Source: Haemophilus parainfluenzae (GTDB lineage: Bacteria > Pseudomonadota > Gammaproteobacteria > Enterobacterales > Pasteurellaceae). Taken from it: a stretch of 64,000 bases of DNA. Positions 18,730 through 27,398 of the stretch are shown here, in pieces. How positions within the stretch are numbered: position 1 is the first letter of the stretch; every line of letters begins with the position of its first letter. The position numbers were made by a program, and so were the translations under genes. The stretch spans positions 1,364,001-1,428,000 of the forward strand of contig NZ_CP063121.1 of the NCBI RefSeq assembly GCF_014931415.1, in the 5' to 3' direction. A model generated the notes under the pieces. It was not told the DNA's origin. It worked only from the letters and a program-made list of their open reading frames with translations, and searched no databases.

Positions 18730-18751
18730 TTATATTTAATATTAGAGATTA

Positions 18752-21019
18752 TCAGTTTCTATGCATGGCAATAACTGCCTGACCTAAACTGAGTCCGCCA
18801 TCACCCATTGGTAGTTTATGCGCACTTAGTACATGGAATTCGCTCAGATTTTCTTTTAATAATCGTCGTAGTAGTTGGTTATGCATCACGCCGCCAGATA
18901 GCACGATAGTACGACATTGATGTTCGCGAGCTTGGCTTGTTGCAAGTTCAGCAAAACCTTGAGCGAGAGCATAGTGAAAGGCGAAGGCTTTATCTTCAAC
19001 AGGGGCATGGTAATTTAACCAACTTTGCCAGAAATAAGCCAAATCCACTTTATTGCCGATAAGTGGCATTTTTACTGGAATATTGACCTCATTTTGTGCT
19101 TGTGTCGCCAAAGATGAGGTATTTGCTAGTGCTTCTAAATGGCAGGCAGCTTCGCCCTCCCAAGAAACAATGGTTGGTGCAATACCGAGAGCATAAGCTA
19201 CGGCATCAAATAAACGACCCGCAGATGATATAGGTGGGCAATTGAGTCCACGTTCAATGGCATTGACTAATATTTGCCAATTCGGTTCTGTACAGGTTTG
19301 GGTGAGAATTTCTTGCCATTGTGGCACAAATTGATGCAGGTGAGCCAGCCAGTTGCGCCAAGGTTGTTTAGCTGCAAGATCGCCTCCTGGCAGAGCCACA
19401 GCAGGCAGACCACCTAAATATTGACTATGTTGATAGTCAACGAGTAGACATTCGCCCCCCCAAAGTTGTCTATTTTCACCCATGCCGATACCGTCAAGTG
19501 CAAGACCGATTACAGGTTCATCGCAATGGTGTTCGGCCATTACGCTGACAATATGAGCATGATGATGAAGTACTTCGATTGGTGTGATTTGTTGCTGTTC
19601 AGCAAGTTGTTTCCCAATAGAAGATGAAAAATAGCCAGGGTGAGCATCCACCGTGATGATGTCTGGTTTAAATTGGTAAATCTGCTGAAATAATGCAAGG
19701 TTTTCACTTAATTGTGACCGCACTTGCTCGTTTGCTGTATCACCAATATGTTGGCTTAGTACGGCTTTATTGTGACGTAGTAAGCAGAATGTATTTTTCA
19801 GATCAGAACCCAACGCCAACACATTTTTTGTGCTTTGTGTTTCAAGTGGTATTTCATCTGGCACGTAGCCACGAGCACGACGTAGCGTTTCTAATCCATC
19901 GAAGGCAACACGAACAAGGCTATCATCGGCGCGTTGTAAAATATCGCGATTGTGGCAAAGATAAAAATCAGCCAAGTCAGCTAATTCTTCCACAGCATGT
20001 TCATTTTTCAATACAGGAGGTTGACCGCTTGCGTTAGCAGAGGTCATGACTAGCGGACGATTAACCGCACGTAACAACAAATGTTGTAGTGGATTACTTG
20101 GAAGCATGACGCCGATTTCTTGCAAGTTAGGCGCAATATTATCAGCAATATTGGGTACTTTATGTTTTGCTAGCAGTACAATCGGAGCTGCACTGCTGGT
20201 TAGCAATTCTGTTTCTTGAGAACTCAAATCCTGTAAAAACTGCAGATCAGGCACCATAATGGCTAATGGTTTTGTGGGACGATGTTTCCGTTGACGTAAT
20301 AAATCAACCGTCTCTTGATTATTCGCATCACAGGCCAGATGAAAACCGCCTAAGCCTTTAACCGCGACGATGTGACCTTGTTGCAATAAAAGTGCGGTCT
20401 GTTTTAGCGCGGTTTCATGAGTAGCAAGGGTTTGTTCTCGATCTTGTAACCAGATATGGGGTCCACAGACTGAACAAGCATTAGGTTGAGCATGAAAACG
20501 ACGATCAGCGGGATCTTTATATTCTTTTTCACATTGTGGACAAAGCGGAAAAACAGACATCGCCGTGTTTTTTCGGTCGTAAGGAATTGCCTTGATGATG
20601 GTAAAACGAGGACCGCAATGGGTACAATTGGTAAAGGGGTAGTGATAACGTCGATTGTTGGGATCGAATAAGTCAGCTAAACAATGTGGACAGGTTGCTG
20701 CATCGGGAATAATTTGCGTGTCCATTTGATTGTTTTCGCTTTCCCGGATAGTAAAGCTTGTTACTGTGGCTGCTTCAGGCCAATCTATGGTGCGCTGAGT
20801 AATGTCAGTAATTTGCGCTAGAGGTGGGAGTTTATTTTGTAGGTCGGATAAAAATTGCTCAAGTGCATTTGCTGGTGGAGAGACAAAACGAATTAACACG
20901 CCTTGTCCATCATTATTGACATCTCCATTTAATCCATATTGATTTGCCAGAAGCCAGACAAAAGGGCGAAATCCCACGCCCTGAACTTTTCCTTTTATGC
21001 GTAATTCGATCCCTTGCAT
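18752..21019 (-). CDS. hypF: Carbamoyltransferase HypF
   Basis: Makes the cyanide ligand precursor for the [NiFe] hydrogenase centre by transferring carbamoyl from carbamoyl phosphate to the C-terminal Cys of HypE. From the ATG at 21019 (AGGA upstream) it has 755 residues, near the 750 of E. coli. In order: an acylphosphatase domain (GKVQGVGFRPFVW), two zinc-finger-like units (CPHC-N18-CTHC and CPQC-N18-CSVC), a YrdC domain (LRQRKHRPTKPLAIM), and a Kae1-like carbamoyl-transfer domain with HHHAHIVSVMAEH. It lies 13 bp after hypC, divergent from the hydrogenase operon it serves. Confidence 0.96.
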   Translation of the reverse strand: MQGIELRIKGKVQGVGFRPFVWLLANQYGLNGDVNNDGQGVLIRFVSPPANALEQFLSDLQNKLPPLAQITDITQRTIDWPEAATVTSFTIRESENNQMDTQIIPDAATCPHCLADLFDPNNRRYHYPFTNCTHCGPRFTIIKAIPYDRKNTAMSVFPLCPQCEKEYKDPADRRFHAQPNACSVCGPHIWLQDREQTLATHETALKQTALLLQQGHIVAVKGLGGFHLACDANNQETVDLLRQRKHRPTKPLAIMVPDLQFLQDLSSQETELLTSSAAPIVLLAKHKVPNIADNIAPNLQEIGVMLPSNPLQHLLLRAVNRPLVMTSANASGQPPVLKNEHAVEELADLADFYLCHNRDILQRADDSLVRVAFDGLETLRRARGYVPDEIPLETQSTKNVLALGSDLKNTFCLLRHNKAVLSQHIGDTANEQVRSQLSENLALFQQIYQFKPDIITVDAHPGYFSSSIGKQLAEQQQITPIEVLHHHAHIVSVMAEHHCDEPVIGLALDGIGMGENRQLWGGECLLVDYQHSQYLGGLPAVALPGGDLAAKQPWRNWLAHLHQFVPQWQEILTQTCTEPNWQILVNAIERGLNCPPISSAGRLFDAVAYALGIAPTIVSWEGEAACHLEALANTSSLATQAQNEVNIPVKMPLIGNKVDLAYFWQSWLNYHAPVEDKAFAFHYALAQGFAELATSQAREHQCRTIVLSGGVMHNQLLRRLLKENLSEFHVLSAHKLPMGDGGLSLGQAVIAMHRN

Positions 21020-21032
21020 AACGCAATCCTGT

Positions 21033-21308
21033 TTATTTTTGATTGAGACCAAGAAAATCGCCGACTTCGTGTTCTAGCTGGCTCATGGCAATTAAGGCTT
21101 CTTGAGTCTGTTTGGCTTCTTCTTCATCAATAATTGTCATGGCAAAACCCACATGTACGAGAACCCATTTGCCAACTAGAGGTTTTGGGTCATCCTGACA
21201 AATTAATGAAATATTAACTTCTCTTTTTACTCCGCAGACATCGACTACAGCAAGCTGTAATGCGCTGTCAGCTACTTGAATGATCTGTCCCGGAATACCT
21301 AAACACAT
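21033..21308 (-). CDS. hypC: Hydrogenase assembly chaperone HypC
   Basis: Small chaperone that carries the Fe(CN)2CO group with HypD and delivers it to the hydrogenase large subunit. The 91-residue protein starts MCLGIPGQI, with the essential Cys2 of the HypC/HybG/HupF family. It is first in a hypC-hypF unit facing away from hyfA. A 9-bp inverted repeat lies in its 5' leader at 21344-21366. Confidence 0.95.
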   Translation of the reverse strand: MCLGIPGQIIQVADSALQLAVVDVCGVKREVNISLICQDDPKPLVGKWVLVHVGFAMTIIDEEEAKQTQEALIAMSQLEHEVGDFLGLNQK

Positions 21309-21343
21309 AATCTGTCCTTAGTTAGAATGTTTATGAGATGAAT

Positions 21344-21366
21344 TGTTTATTGTGAGGCAATAAACA
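21344..21366. promoter_or_regulatory. Inverted repeat in the hypC leader
   Basis: TGTTTATTG (21344-21352) and CAATAAACA (21358-21366) form a perfect 9-bp dyad with a 5-base centre, 36 bp upstream of the hypC start. It could be an operator or an RNA hairpin in the leader. I do not recognise the sequence. Confidence 0.4.
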
Positions 21367-21464
21367 TACTGCGAAAAGAAATTTTATCACGTAACCATTT
21401 AAATTTGTATAGCGATATTTCAAATAGGGTGATGTTCATTTGTTGAAAATTTGTTCACATTTTT

Positions 21465-21483
21465 AACATAAAATTATTATGTT
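21465..21483. promoter_or_regulatory. Inverted repeat in the hypC/hyfA divergent region
   Basis: AACATAA and TTATGTT form a perfect 7-bp dyad with a 5-base centre, roughly midway between the hypC and hyfA starts. It may be a regulator site for either direction. No family can be named from the sequence. Confidence 0.3.
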
Positions 21484-21535
21484 TCACCGTTATTTAACAG
21501 GGACATCACAGTAATAGAAAAACAATGGAAATCTT

Positions 21536-21549
21536 TTGATCTTAATCAC
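21536..21549. promoter_or_regulatory. FNR-type anaerobic activator site upstream of hyfA
   Basis: TTGATCTTAATCAC matches the FNR consensus TTGAT-N4-ATCAA at nine of ten conserved bases. Its centre (21542.5) is about 42 bp before a transcription start predicted from the -10-like TTTACT at 21574-21579, the class II activator position. This predicts oxygen-limited induction of the hydrogenase operon and perhaps of hypC in the other direction. Confidence 0.7.
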
Positions 21550-21651
21550 AAATTTTCGAATTACTTCTTGAGCTTTACTTTTCGACAGGAGTATCCTTAC
21601 TTCTAGAGTGGTTATTGTAGAAACGTTATTTACATACAAGGAGGGGAATGT

Positions 21652-22251
21652 ATGAATCGTTTTGTAATCGGTGATCCGAAGGATTGCATTGGATGCAACA
21701 CCTGTATGGCCGCTTGTAGCGAAGTGCATAAAGCTTTCGGATTACAATCTTTTCCACGTTTACAAGTCATGCGTAATGATGATGTAACCGTGCCAATTCT
21801 CTGTCGTCATTGTGATGATTCACCATGTGCTACCGTATGTCCTGTACATGCGATTACACATATTGATGACACTATTCAACTTAACGAAAGTCTCTGTATC
21901 GGTTGTAAACTTTGTGGTATTGCTTGCCCATTCGGTGCAATTACCCAACATGGTTCTGCACCGATTGACGCACCAACCTATTATGAGGGATTCTCTTTCA
22001 CTGATGCGGTAAAACGAGATATTCGTACTGCACCAGATAATACGGATTTACACAATATGCTGGCATGGCAACCAGGCGTAAAAGCCATTGCTGTGAAATG
22101 CGATCTTTGCTATTTCCGTGAAGATGGTCCGGCTTGTGTACAAACCTGTCCGACCAAAACGTTATTTATTATTAGTGATGAGAGTATCAAACAGGCTAAC
22201 GAAAGAAAACGTGAAATGGCAATGGTTTCTTCGCCTGCTATCCCAAGATAA
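21652..22251 (+). CDS. hyfA: Hydrogenase-4 component A, 4Fe-4S electron-transfer subunit
   Basis: Ferredoxin-like subunit that passes electrons between formate dehydrogenase and the membrane hydrogenase. The 199-residue protein starts MNRFVIGDPKDCIGCNTC, as E. coli HyfA does (MNRFV...CTGCNTC), and has four Cys clusters in the HycB/HyfA pattern, including CRHCDDSPCATVCP, CIGCKLCGIACP and CDLCYFREDGPACVQTCP. It is first of the hyfABCDEFGHIJ-hycI operon, with a strong AAGGAGGGG ribosome-binding site and an FNR-type site about 110 bp upstream. Confidence 0.95.
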   Translation: MNRFVIGDPKDCIGCNTCMAACSEVHKAFGLQSFPRLQVMRNDDVTVPILCRHCDDSPCATVCPVHAITHIDDTIQLNESLCIGCKLCGIACPFGAITQHGSAPIDAPTYYEGFSFTDAVKRDIRTAPDNTDLHNMLAWQPGVKAIAVKCDLCYFREDGPACVQTCPTKTLFIISDESIKQANERKREMAMVSSPAIPR

Positions 22252-22288
22252 TTAGTGTGTTTTAACTTGTAATCAATGGAGTGATATT

Positions 22289-24310
22289 ATGAGTTTACCT
22301 ATCAATTTACTCATCACGACCCTGTTGATTTATGTCGTAGGTGCGTTTATTTCGCTCGCAGTGAGACGAAACGAACAACTTTCAATCAATATATCCGGCG
22401 TGACCGGTGTACTTGCTGGAGTGTTAGGTATTGTTGCCTGCATCCCCGTTCTGATCAGCAGCGACACAGTCGTTGATGTTTTCAAAACCCCATTTGAATT
22501 TGCCACGTTCTCCATCCGTATTGACGGATTGGCTGCGTTTATGGTGTGTGTCATTTCTTTATTAGTTATTGTGACCGCACTTTATTCTTTCTCTTATGTA
22601 AAAGAATACAAAGGTAAAGGCGCAGGTTCCATGGGCTTCTTTATGAATTTATTTATCGCTTCCATGGTTGCGTTAGTTACCAGCGATAATGCATTCTACT
22701 TCCTTGTATTCTTTGAAATGATGTCATTGGCATCTTATTTCTTAGTCCTTACCGAACAAGATGACAATGCCGTAAATGCAGGCTTGCTTTATTTCTTTAT
22801 TGCGCATGCCGGTTCGGTATTAATTATGATCGCCTTCTTCATTTTCTACTGCTATGCCGGTAGTTTTGAATTTAGTGCATTCCGTCAAACCACTTTGCCG
22901 GCACCGCTTGCCTTTACTGCCTTTATTTTGGCATTTTTAGGTTTTGGCGCAAAAGCAGGTATGATTCCATTACACAGTTGGTTACCGAAAGCTCACCCGG
23001 CTGCACCTTCTCATGCATCCGCAATGATGTCTGGTGTGATGGTTAAAATCGGTATCTTCGGGATCATCAAAGTTGGTGTGGATCTTCTCGGTTCTACTAA
23101 TGTTTGGTATGGCGTTATTGTACTTGCCTTTGGTGCGGTGTCTTCCGTGCTTGGCGTACTTTATGCCTTGGCAGAACATGACATCAAAAAACTCTTGGCT
23201 TATCACACAGTAGAAAATATCGGCATCATTATGATGGGTGTGGGCGTCGGTATGATTGGTATCGCGACACATCATCCCGTATTGGCTACTGTGGGCTTGC
23301 TTGGTGGGTTATATCACTTACTTAACCATGCCGTGTTCAAAGGCTTGTTATTCTTAGGTGCGGGTTCTGTGATGTATCGTTTGCATACTAAAGACATGGA
23401 CTTAATGGGCGGCTTAGGCAAACTTATGCCTTACACTGCATTCTGTTTCTTAATCGGTACCATGGCGATTTCTGCATTGCCACCGTTTAATGGTTTTGTC
23501 AGTGAATGGTTTACTTATCAATCTTTATTCACCTTAAGCCAAAGTGATGATTTCGTCTTAAAACTTGCCGGTCCTATCGCCATCATTATGTTGGCATTGA
23601 CTGGTGCGTTAGCGGCACTTTGTTTCGTGAAAGTGTACGGTATCAGCTTCGGTGGTGCACCACGTAGTGAAAAAGCAGCTAATGCACGCGAAGTACCAAA
23701 ACCAATGGTGATTGCGATGGCTGTGTTAGCGTTATGCTGTGTGTTGTTAGGTGTGGGAGCATCAGTAGTGACCCCAATAATTGCGAAAATTTCGACCGCA
23801 CTTGCTCATAGCGAACCGCTCATGTTGGCTCAAAATGGCGTAGTGGTTGCACAAGCTGAACCGCATACTGCACTTTCAACACCAATGGTGACTATCATGT
23901 TATTGGCATTTTTCTTCTTGCCATTTAGTTTCTATGCATTCACCAAAAATCAACGTTTATCCGATCGTGCAAAAGGCAATCCATGGGCTTGTGGTTATGC
24001 TTATGAACAAGATATGGCTGCCTCAGCGGGTAGTTTCACTCGTCCGTTACGTACGATTTTCAAATCGCTTTATACCTTGCGTGAAGTGTTGGATCCTGCA
24101 CCTTTAGGTGATAAAGGCATCCAAGCGGTAATTAAAGGCGCAACAAAAGCTGAACCTTTCTGGGAAGAAAAAATGACGATGCCTATCGCTCGTTTTATTC
24201 CGTGGTTAGGAACAAAAATCCAATGGTTGCAACAAGGTGACTTCCGTGTGTACTGCGTGTACTTCGTGATTGCCTTGGTGGCAATACTACTTTCCATTGC
24301 GTTGATGTAG
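22289..24310 (+). CDS. hyfB: Hydrogenase-4 component B, proton-pumping membrane subunit
   Basis: Membrane subunit of the antiporter-like (NuoL/M/N) type. Its 673 residues match E. coli HyfB (672). About sixteen hydrophobic segments are present; conserved stretches include GMIPLHSWLPKAHPAAPSHASAMMSGVMVK near residues 232-260, with the buried charged and Pro residues of proton pumps, and LNHAVFKGLLFLGAGSV. The presence of HyfB, HyfD and HyfF together distinguishes this complex from hydrogenase-3, which has one such subunit. Uptake signals near 22572 and 23796. Confidence 0.95.
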   Translation: MSLPINLLITTLLIYVVGAFISLAVRRNEQLSINISGVTGVLAGVLGIVACIPVLISSDTVVDVFKTPFEFATFSIRIDGLAAFMVCVISLLVIVTALYSFSYVKEYKGKGAGSMGFFMNLFIASMVALVTSDNAFYFLVFFEMMSLASYFLVLTEQDDNAVNAGLLYFFIAHAGSVLIMIAFFIFYCYAGSFEFSAFRQTTLPAPLAFTAFILAFLGFGAKAGMIPLHSWLPKAHPAAPSHASAMMSGVMVKIGIFGIIKVGVDLLGSTNVWYGVIVLAFGAVSSVLGVLYALAEHDIKKLLAYHTVENIGIIMMGVGVGMIGIATHHPVLATVGLLGGLYHLLNHAVFKGLLFLGAGSVMYRLHTKDMDLMGGLGKLMPYTAFCFLIGTMAISALPPFNGFVSEWFTYQSLFTLSQSDDFVLKLAGPIAIIMLALTGALAALCFVKVYGISFGGAPRSEKAANAREVPKPMVIAMAVLALCCVLLGVGASVVTPIIAKISTALAHSEPLMLAQNGVVVAQAEPHTALSTPMVTIMLLAFFFLPFSFYAFTKNQRLSDRAKGNPWACGYAYEQDMAASAGSFTRPLRTIFKSLYTLREVLDPAPLGDKGIQAVIKGATKAEPFWEEKMTMPIARFIPWLGTKIQWLQQGDFRVYCVYFVIALVAILLSIALM

Positions 24311-24320
24311 GAGGTTGAAG

Positions 24321-25283
24321 ATGATTACGTTACCTTCAGAAATTGCAACATCTGCCGGAATGTTTGTTTTTGCCATCGTGCAAGCCTTGATTTTGCTTGC
24401 CCTTGCACCGTTATTTTCCGGTATTTCACGTATGATCCGAGCACGAATTCAATCTCGTCGCGGTCCGGGTGTGTTACAAGATTACCGCGATATTGCGAAA
24501 TTAATGAAACGTCAAAACATTTGGCCTGACAATGCGGGTTGGGTTTCTAAAGTGATGCCTTATGTGCTAATCAGCACGGTGATGGTAGTCGCCATGAGCT
24601 TGCCTTTATTTACCCGTGTTGCACCGTTTGGCGCAGGCAGTGATTTAATCACCGTGATTTACCTATTCGCCTTGTTCCGTTTCTTCTTTTCAATTGCAGG
24701 TTTGGATTCAAACAGCACATTCTCAAGTTTAGGGGCAAGTCGTGAAGTCACATTAGGTGTCTTGGTAGAACCAATTCTCATGTTGGCATTCCTTGTGATT
24801 GCTTTAATTGCTGGTTCAACCAATTTTGCGGTTATCAGTAATGCTCTTTCCGATAATACTTGGCAATATCCAATTGCGACAGTGATTGCTATCGCTGCAG
24901 CATTCTTCGCCGTGTTTATTGAAATGGGTAAAATTCCATTCGACTTGGCAGAAGCAGAACAAGAATTACAAGAAGGTCCATTGACTGAATATTCTGGTCC
25001 AGCACTCGCCTTATTAAAAATCGGCTTAAGTTTAAAATCTATGGTTGTGGCATCTATCTTTGTGAGCGTGTTGCTTCCTTTCGGTATCCCGACAGAGATG
25101 AGCTTAAGTGCGGTCATTTTAGGTGGCATTTTATTCTTTGTGAAATTATTAGTGGTGTTCGTATTGGCTTGTGTCTTTGAAAACACACTTTCTCGTACCC
25201 GCTTTATGTTAACAGGACGTTTAACCGTGGTCGGCTTCGGCATTTCTGTGTTGGCGTTTGTATTTTACTTCACTGGGTTGTAA
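24321..25283 (+). CDS. hyfC: Hydrogenase-4 component C, NuoH-like membrane subunit
   Basis: Membrane anchor of the NuoH/HycD type that connects the peripheral arm to the pumping subunits. I place the start at the ATG 24321, six bases after AGGAGG, giving 320 residues (E. coli HyfC 315). Family stretches are QSRRGPGVLQDYRDIAKLMKR near residue 45 and MGKIPFDLAEAEQELQEGP near residue 205, an acidic loop conserved in NuoH. About eight transmembrane segments are visible. Confidence 0.94.
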   Translation: MITLPSEIATSAGMFVFAIVQALILLALAPLFSGISRMIRARIQSRRGPGVLQDYRDIAKLMKRQNIWPDNAGWVSKVMPYVLISTVMVVAMSLPLFTRVAPFGAGSDLITVIYLFALFRFFFSIAGLDSNSTFSSLGASREVTLGVLVEPILMLAFLVIALIAGSTNFAVISNALSDNTWQYPIATVIAIAAAFFAVFIEMGKIPFDLAEAEQELQEGPLTEYSGPALALLKIGLSLKSMVVASIFVSVLLPFGIPTEMSLSAVILGGILFFVKLLVVFVLACVFENTLSRTRFMLTGRLTVVGFGISVLAFVFYFTGL

Positions 25284-25294
25284 GGAGGACAAAT

Positions 25295-26740
25295 ATGGAA
25301 CGTTTAGCTCTGATTACAATCATTTTACCTTTCGTAGGGGCGTTTATTGTTGGTTTGAACAAAAAACATTTTGCTCAAATTGCCACAGTATTTGCTGCGC
25401 TTGCTACGCTGGGAACCTTGTTAGTCGCAGGACAATGGTTTGCCGATGGTCATCAAAGCGTTACTTATGACATCGTCGCTTTTGATAAAACCGCGATCTT
25501 TGGTGTAACGCTTGATGCAGTCAGTACATTAATTGCCTTTGCCGTTGTGGCCTTAGGTTTCTTAATCTGCTTATATTCTTGTGGTTACTTAACCGATAAA
25601 AACCGTGAACACCCACATAATGGGTTACCACGTTTTTATGCATTCTTGCTTATTTTTATCGGTGCCATGTCTGGCTTAGTCTATTCCTCAACTTTAGCAG
25701 GACAATTATTGTTCTTCGAAATTACTGGGGGATGTTCTTGGGCATTAATCAGTTATTACCAAACACCAAAAGCTCAAGCAGCCGCAATGAAAGCCTTGAT
25801 TATCACCCACGTGGGGGCAATTGGGTTATATATTGCCGCAGCCTATTTATTCAGCCAATCAGGTACTTTCTCTATCACTGCATTAGAGCATTTAGACCCG
25901 AGTGCGAAAACCATCGTGTTATTCGGTGTGATGTTTGCTGCGTGGGGTAAATCAGCACAATTACCAATGCAAATTTGGTTGCCGAATGCGATGGAAGCAC
26001 CAACACCGGTGAGTGCGTATTTGCACGCCGCATCAATGGTTAAAGTTGGGGTGTATATCTTCGCTCGTTCTGTTATGTCTGCTGGTGAGATTCCACATAT
26101 TGTGGGTGAAGTCGGCATCATCATGGCGATGATTACCTTAATTTACGGCTTCTTGATGTACTTGCCACAAACTGACTTAAAACGTTTATTGGCATATTCA
26201 ACCATTACCCAACTTTCTTATATTTTCATTGGGATTTCTCTTGCTGCATTAGGCTCTAAATTGGCCTTTGTGGCAGCGATTAGCTACATCTTCAACCATG
26301 CTTTCGCGAAAAGCTTATTCTTCTTGGTTGCTGGTTCATTAAGTTATGCGACAGGAACCCGTTCAATGCCATTGTTACGAGGTATTATGCGTACAATGCC
26401 AGTGGTCGGTGCAGGATTTGGTGTTGCAGCATTAGCGATTGCCGGGGTGCCGCCGTTTAATGGATTCTTCAGTAAATATCCATTATTTGCGGCCGGATTT
26501 GAATTAGGTCATGAATATGGCTGGATTACTTGGTTAATGGTACTTGCTTTAGTTGAATCAACTGCGACATTCGTGTGGTTGTTGTATAAATTCGGACAAT
26601 GTGTCATCGGTAAACCATCAGAAGCAGTTGCTGAAGCACAACCAATTACGTTTTCAATGAGTATCGTATTAGTGATTCTCATGGTAATGTCTGTATGCTC
26701 TAGCTTCATTGCTGCATATTGGCTAGGTTTGGCGGGTTAG
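25295..26740 (+). CDS. hyfD: Hydrogenase-4 component D, proton-pumping membrane subunit
   Basis: Antiporter-like NuoL-type subunit with 481 residues (E. coli HyfD 479). The central motif WLPNAMEAPTPVSAYLHAASMVKVGVY, near residues 228-254, is the complex I family signature, and LLAYSTITQLSYI follows. The start is supported by AAGGAGG seven bases upstream and by 11-bp spacing from hyfC. Confidence 0.94.
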   Translation: MERLALITIILPFVGAFIVGLNKKHFAQIATVFAALATLGTLLVAGQWFADGHQSVTYDIVAFDKTAIFGVTLDAVSTLIAFAVVALGFLICLYSCGYLTDKNREHPHNGLPRFYAFLLIFIGAMSGLVYSSTLAGQLLFFEITGGCSWALISYYQTPKAQAAAMKALIITHVGAIGLYIAAAYLFSQSGTFSITALEHLDPSAKTIVLFGVMFAAWGKSAQLPMQIWLPNAMEAPTPVSAYLHAASMVKVGVYIFARSVMSAGEIPHIVGEVGIIMAMITLIYGFLMYLPQTDLKRLLAYSTITQLSYIFIGISLAALGSKLAFVAAISYIFNHAFAKSLFFLVAGSLSYATGTRSMPLLRGIMRTMPVVGAGFGVAALAIAGVPPFNGFFSKYPLFAAGFELGHEYGWITWLMVLALVESTATFVWLLYKFGQCVIGKPSEAVAEAQPITFSMSIVLVILMVMSVCSSFIAAYWLGLAG

Positions 26741-26755
26741 GTTAAGGAGGACTCT

Positions 26756-27394
26756 ATGTTAATGATAAATGGACTTGCGTGTTTACTCATTATTACCTCT
26801 CTTTGCGTAATTATGGTTCGAACCGCCAAAAAAGCTGCGTTATTTTACAGTTTGCAATCGTTGGTATTGGTATTGTTGTTTGTCTATCTTGCCAATGAAA
26901 TGCAAGCCCATGAACTTTATATGTGGTCAATTAGCGCATTTATTACCAAAGTGGTTTTGGTGCCAGCGATTTTAATCTATGCGATGAAAAAAGTTGATGA
27001 AAGTCAAACTCCAGCTGGAATAAATGTCGCTTGGTTGATCCCGATCACAGCAGTGATAGTCACATTGTGCTACTTTGTTGTTGTCCCAATCGATTTGCCA
27101 TTGGTTGCACATCTTAAACCGGCATTATCAGTGTCATTAAGTCACTTCTTATTAGGTTTAGTGTGCATTGTTAGCCAACGCAATATCGTAAAACAAGTAT
27201 TCGGTTATTGTTTGATGGAAAACGGTTCTCATCTCACATTAGCCTTATTGGCAAATAAAGCACCTGAGTTAGTGGAAATCGGAATTGCCACTGATGCTAT
27301 CTTTGCCGTCATCATAATGGTGGTGTTGGTAAACAAAATTTACCGTACATTCCATTCATTAGATGCAAAACAACTTATGAGTTTGAAGGGGTAA
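26756..27394 (+). CDS. hyfE: Hydrogenase-4 component E, NuoK-like membrane subunit
   Basis: A 212-residue membrane protein (E. coli HyfE 216) with about six to seven hydrophobic segments, related to NuoK/MnhC-type subunits. Conserved parts include FITKVVLVPAILIYAMKK and YCLMENGSHLTLALLA with a buried Glu in the membrane. A strong AAGGAGG precedes the ATG. It is specific to the hydrogenase-4 type complex and has no counterpart in hydrogenase-3. Confidence 0.92.
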   Translation: MLMINGLACLLIITSLCVIMVRTAKKAALFYSLQSLVLVLLFVYLANEMQAHELYMWSISAFITKVVLVPAILIYAMKKVDESQTPAGINVAWLIPITAVIVTLCYFVVVPIDLPLVAHLKPALSVSLSHFLLGLVCIVSQRNIVKQVFGYCLMENGSHLTLALLANKAPELVEIGIATDAIFAVIIMVVLVNKIYRTFHSLDAKQLMSLKG

Positions 27395-27398
27395 CGCT

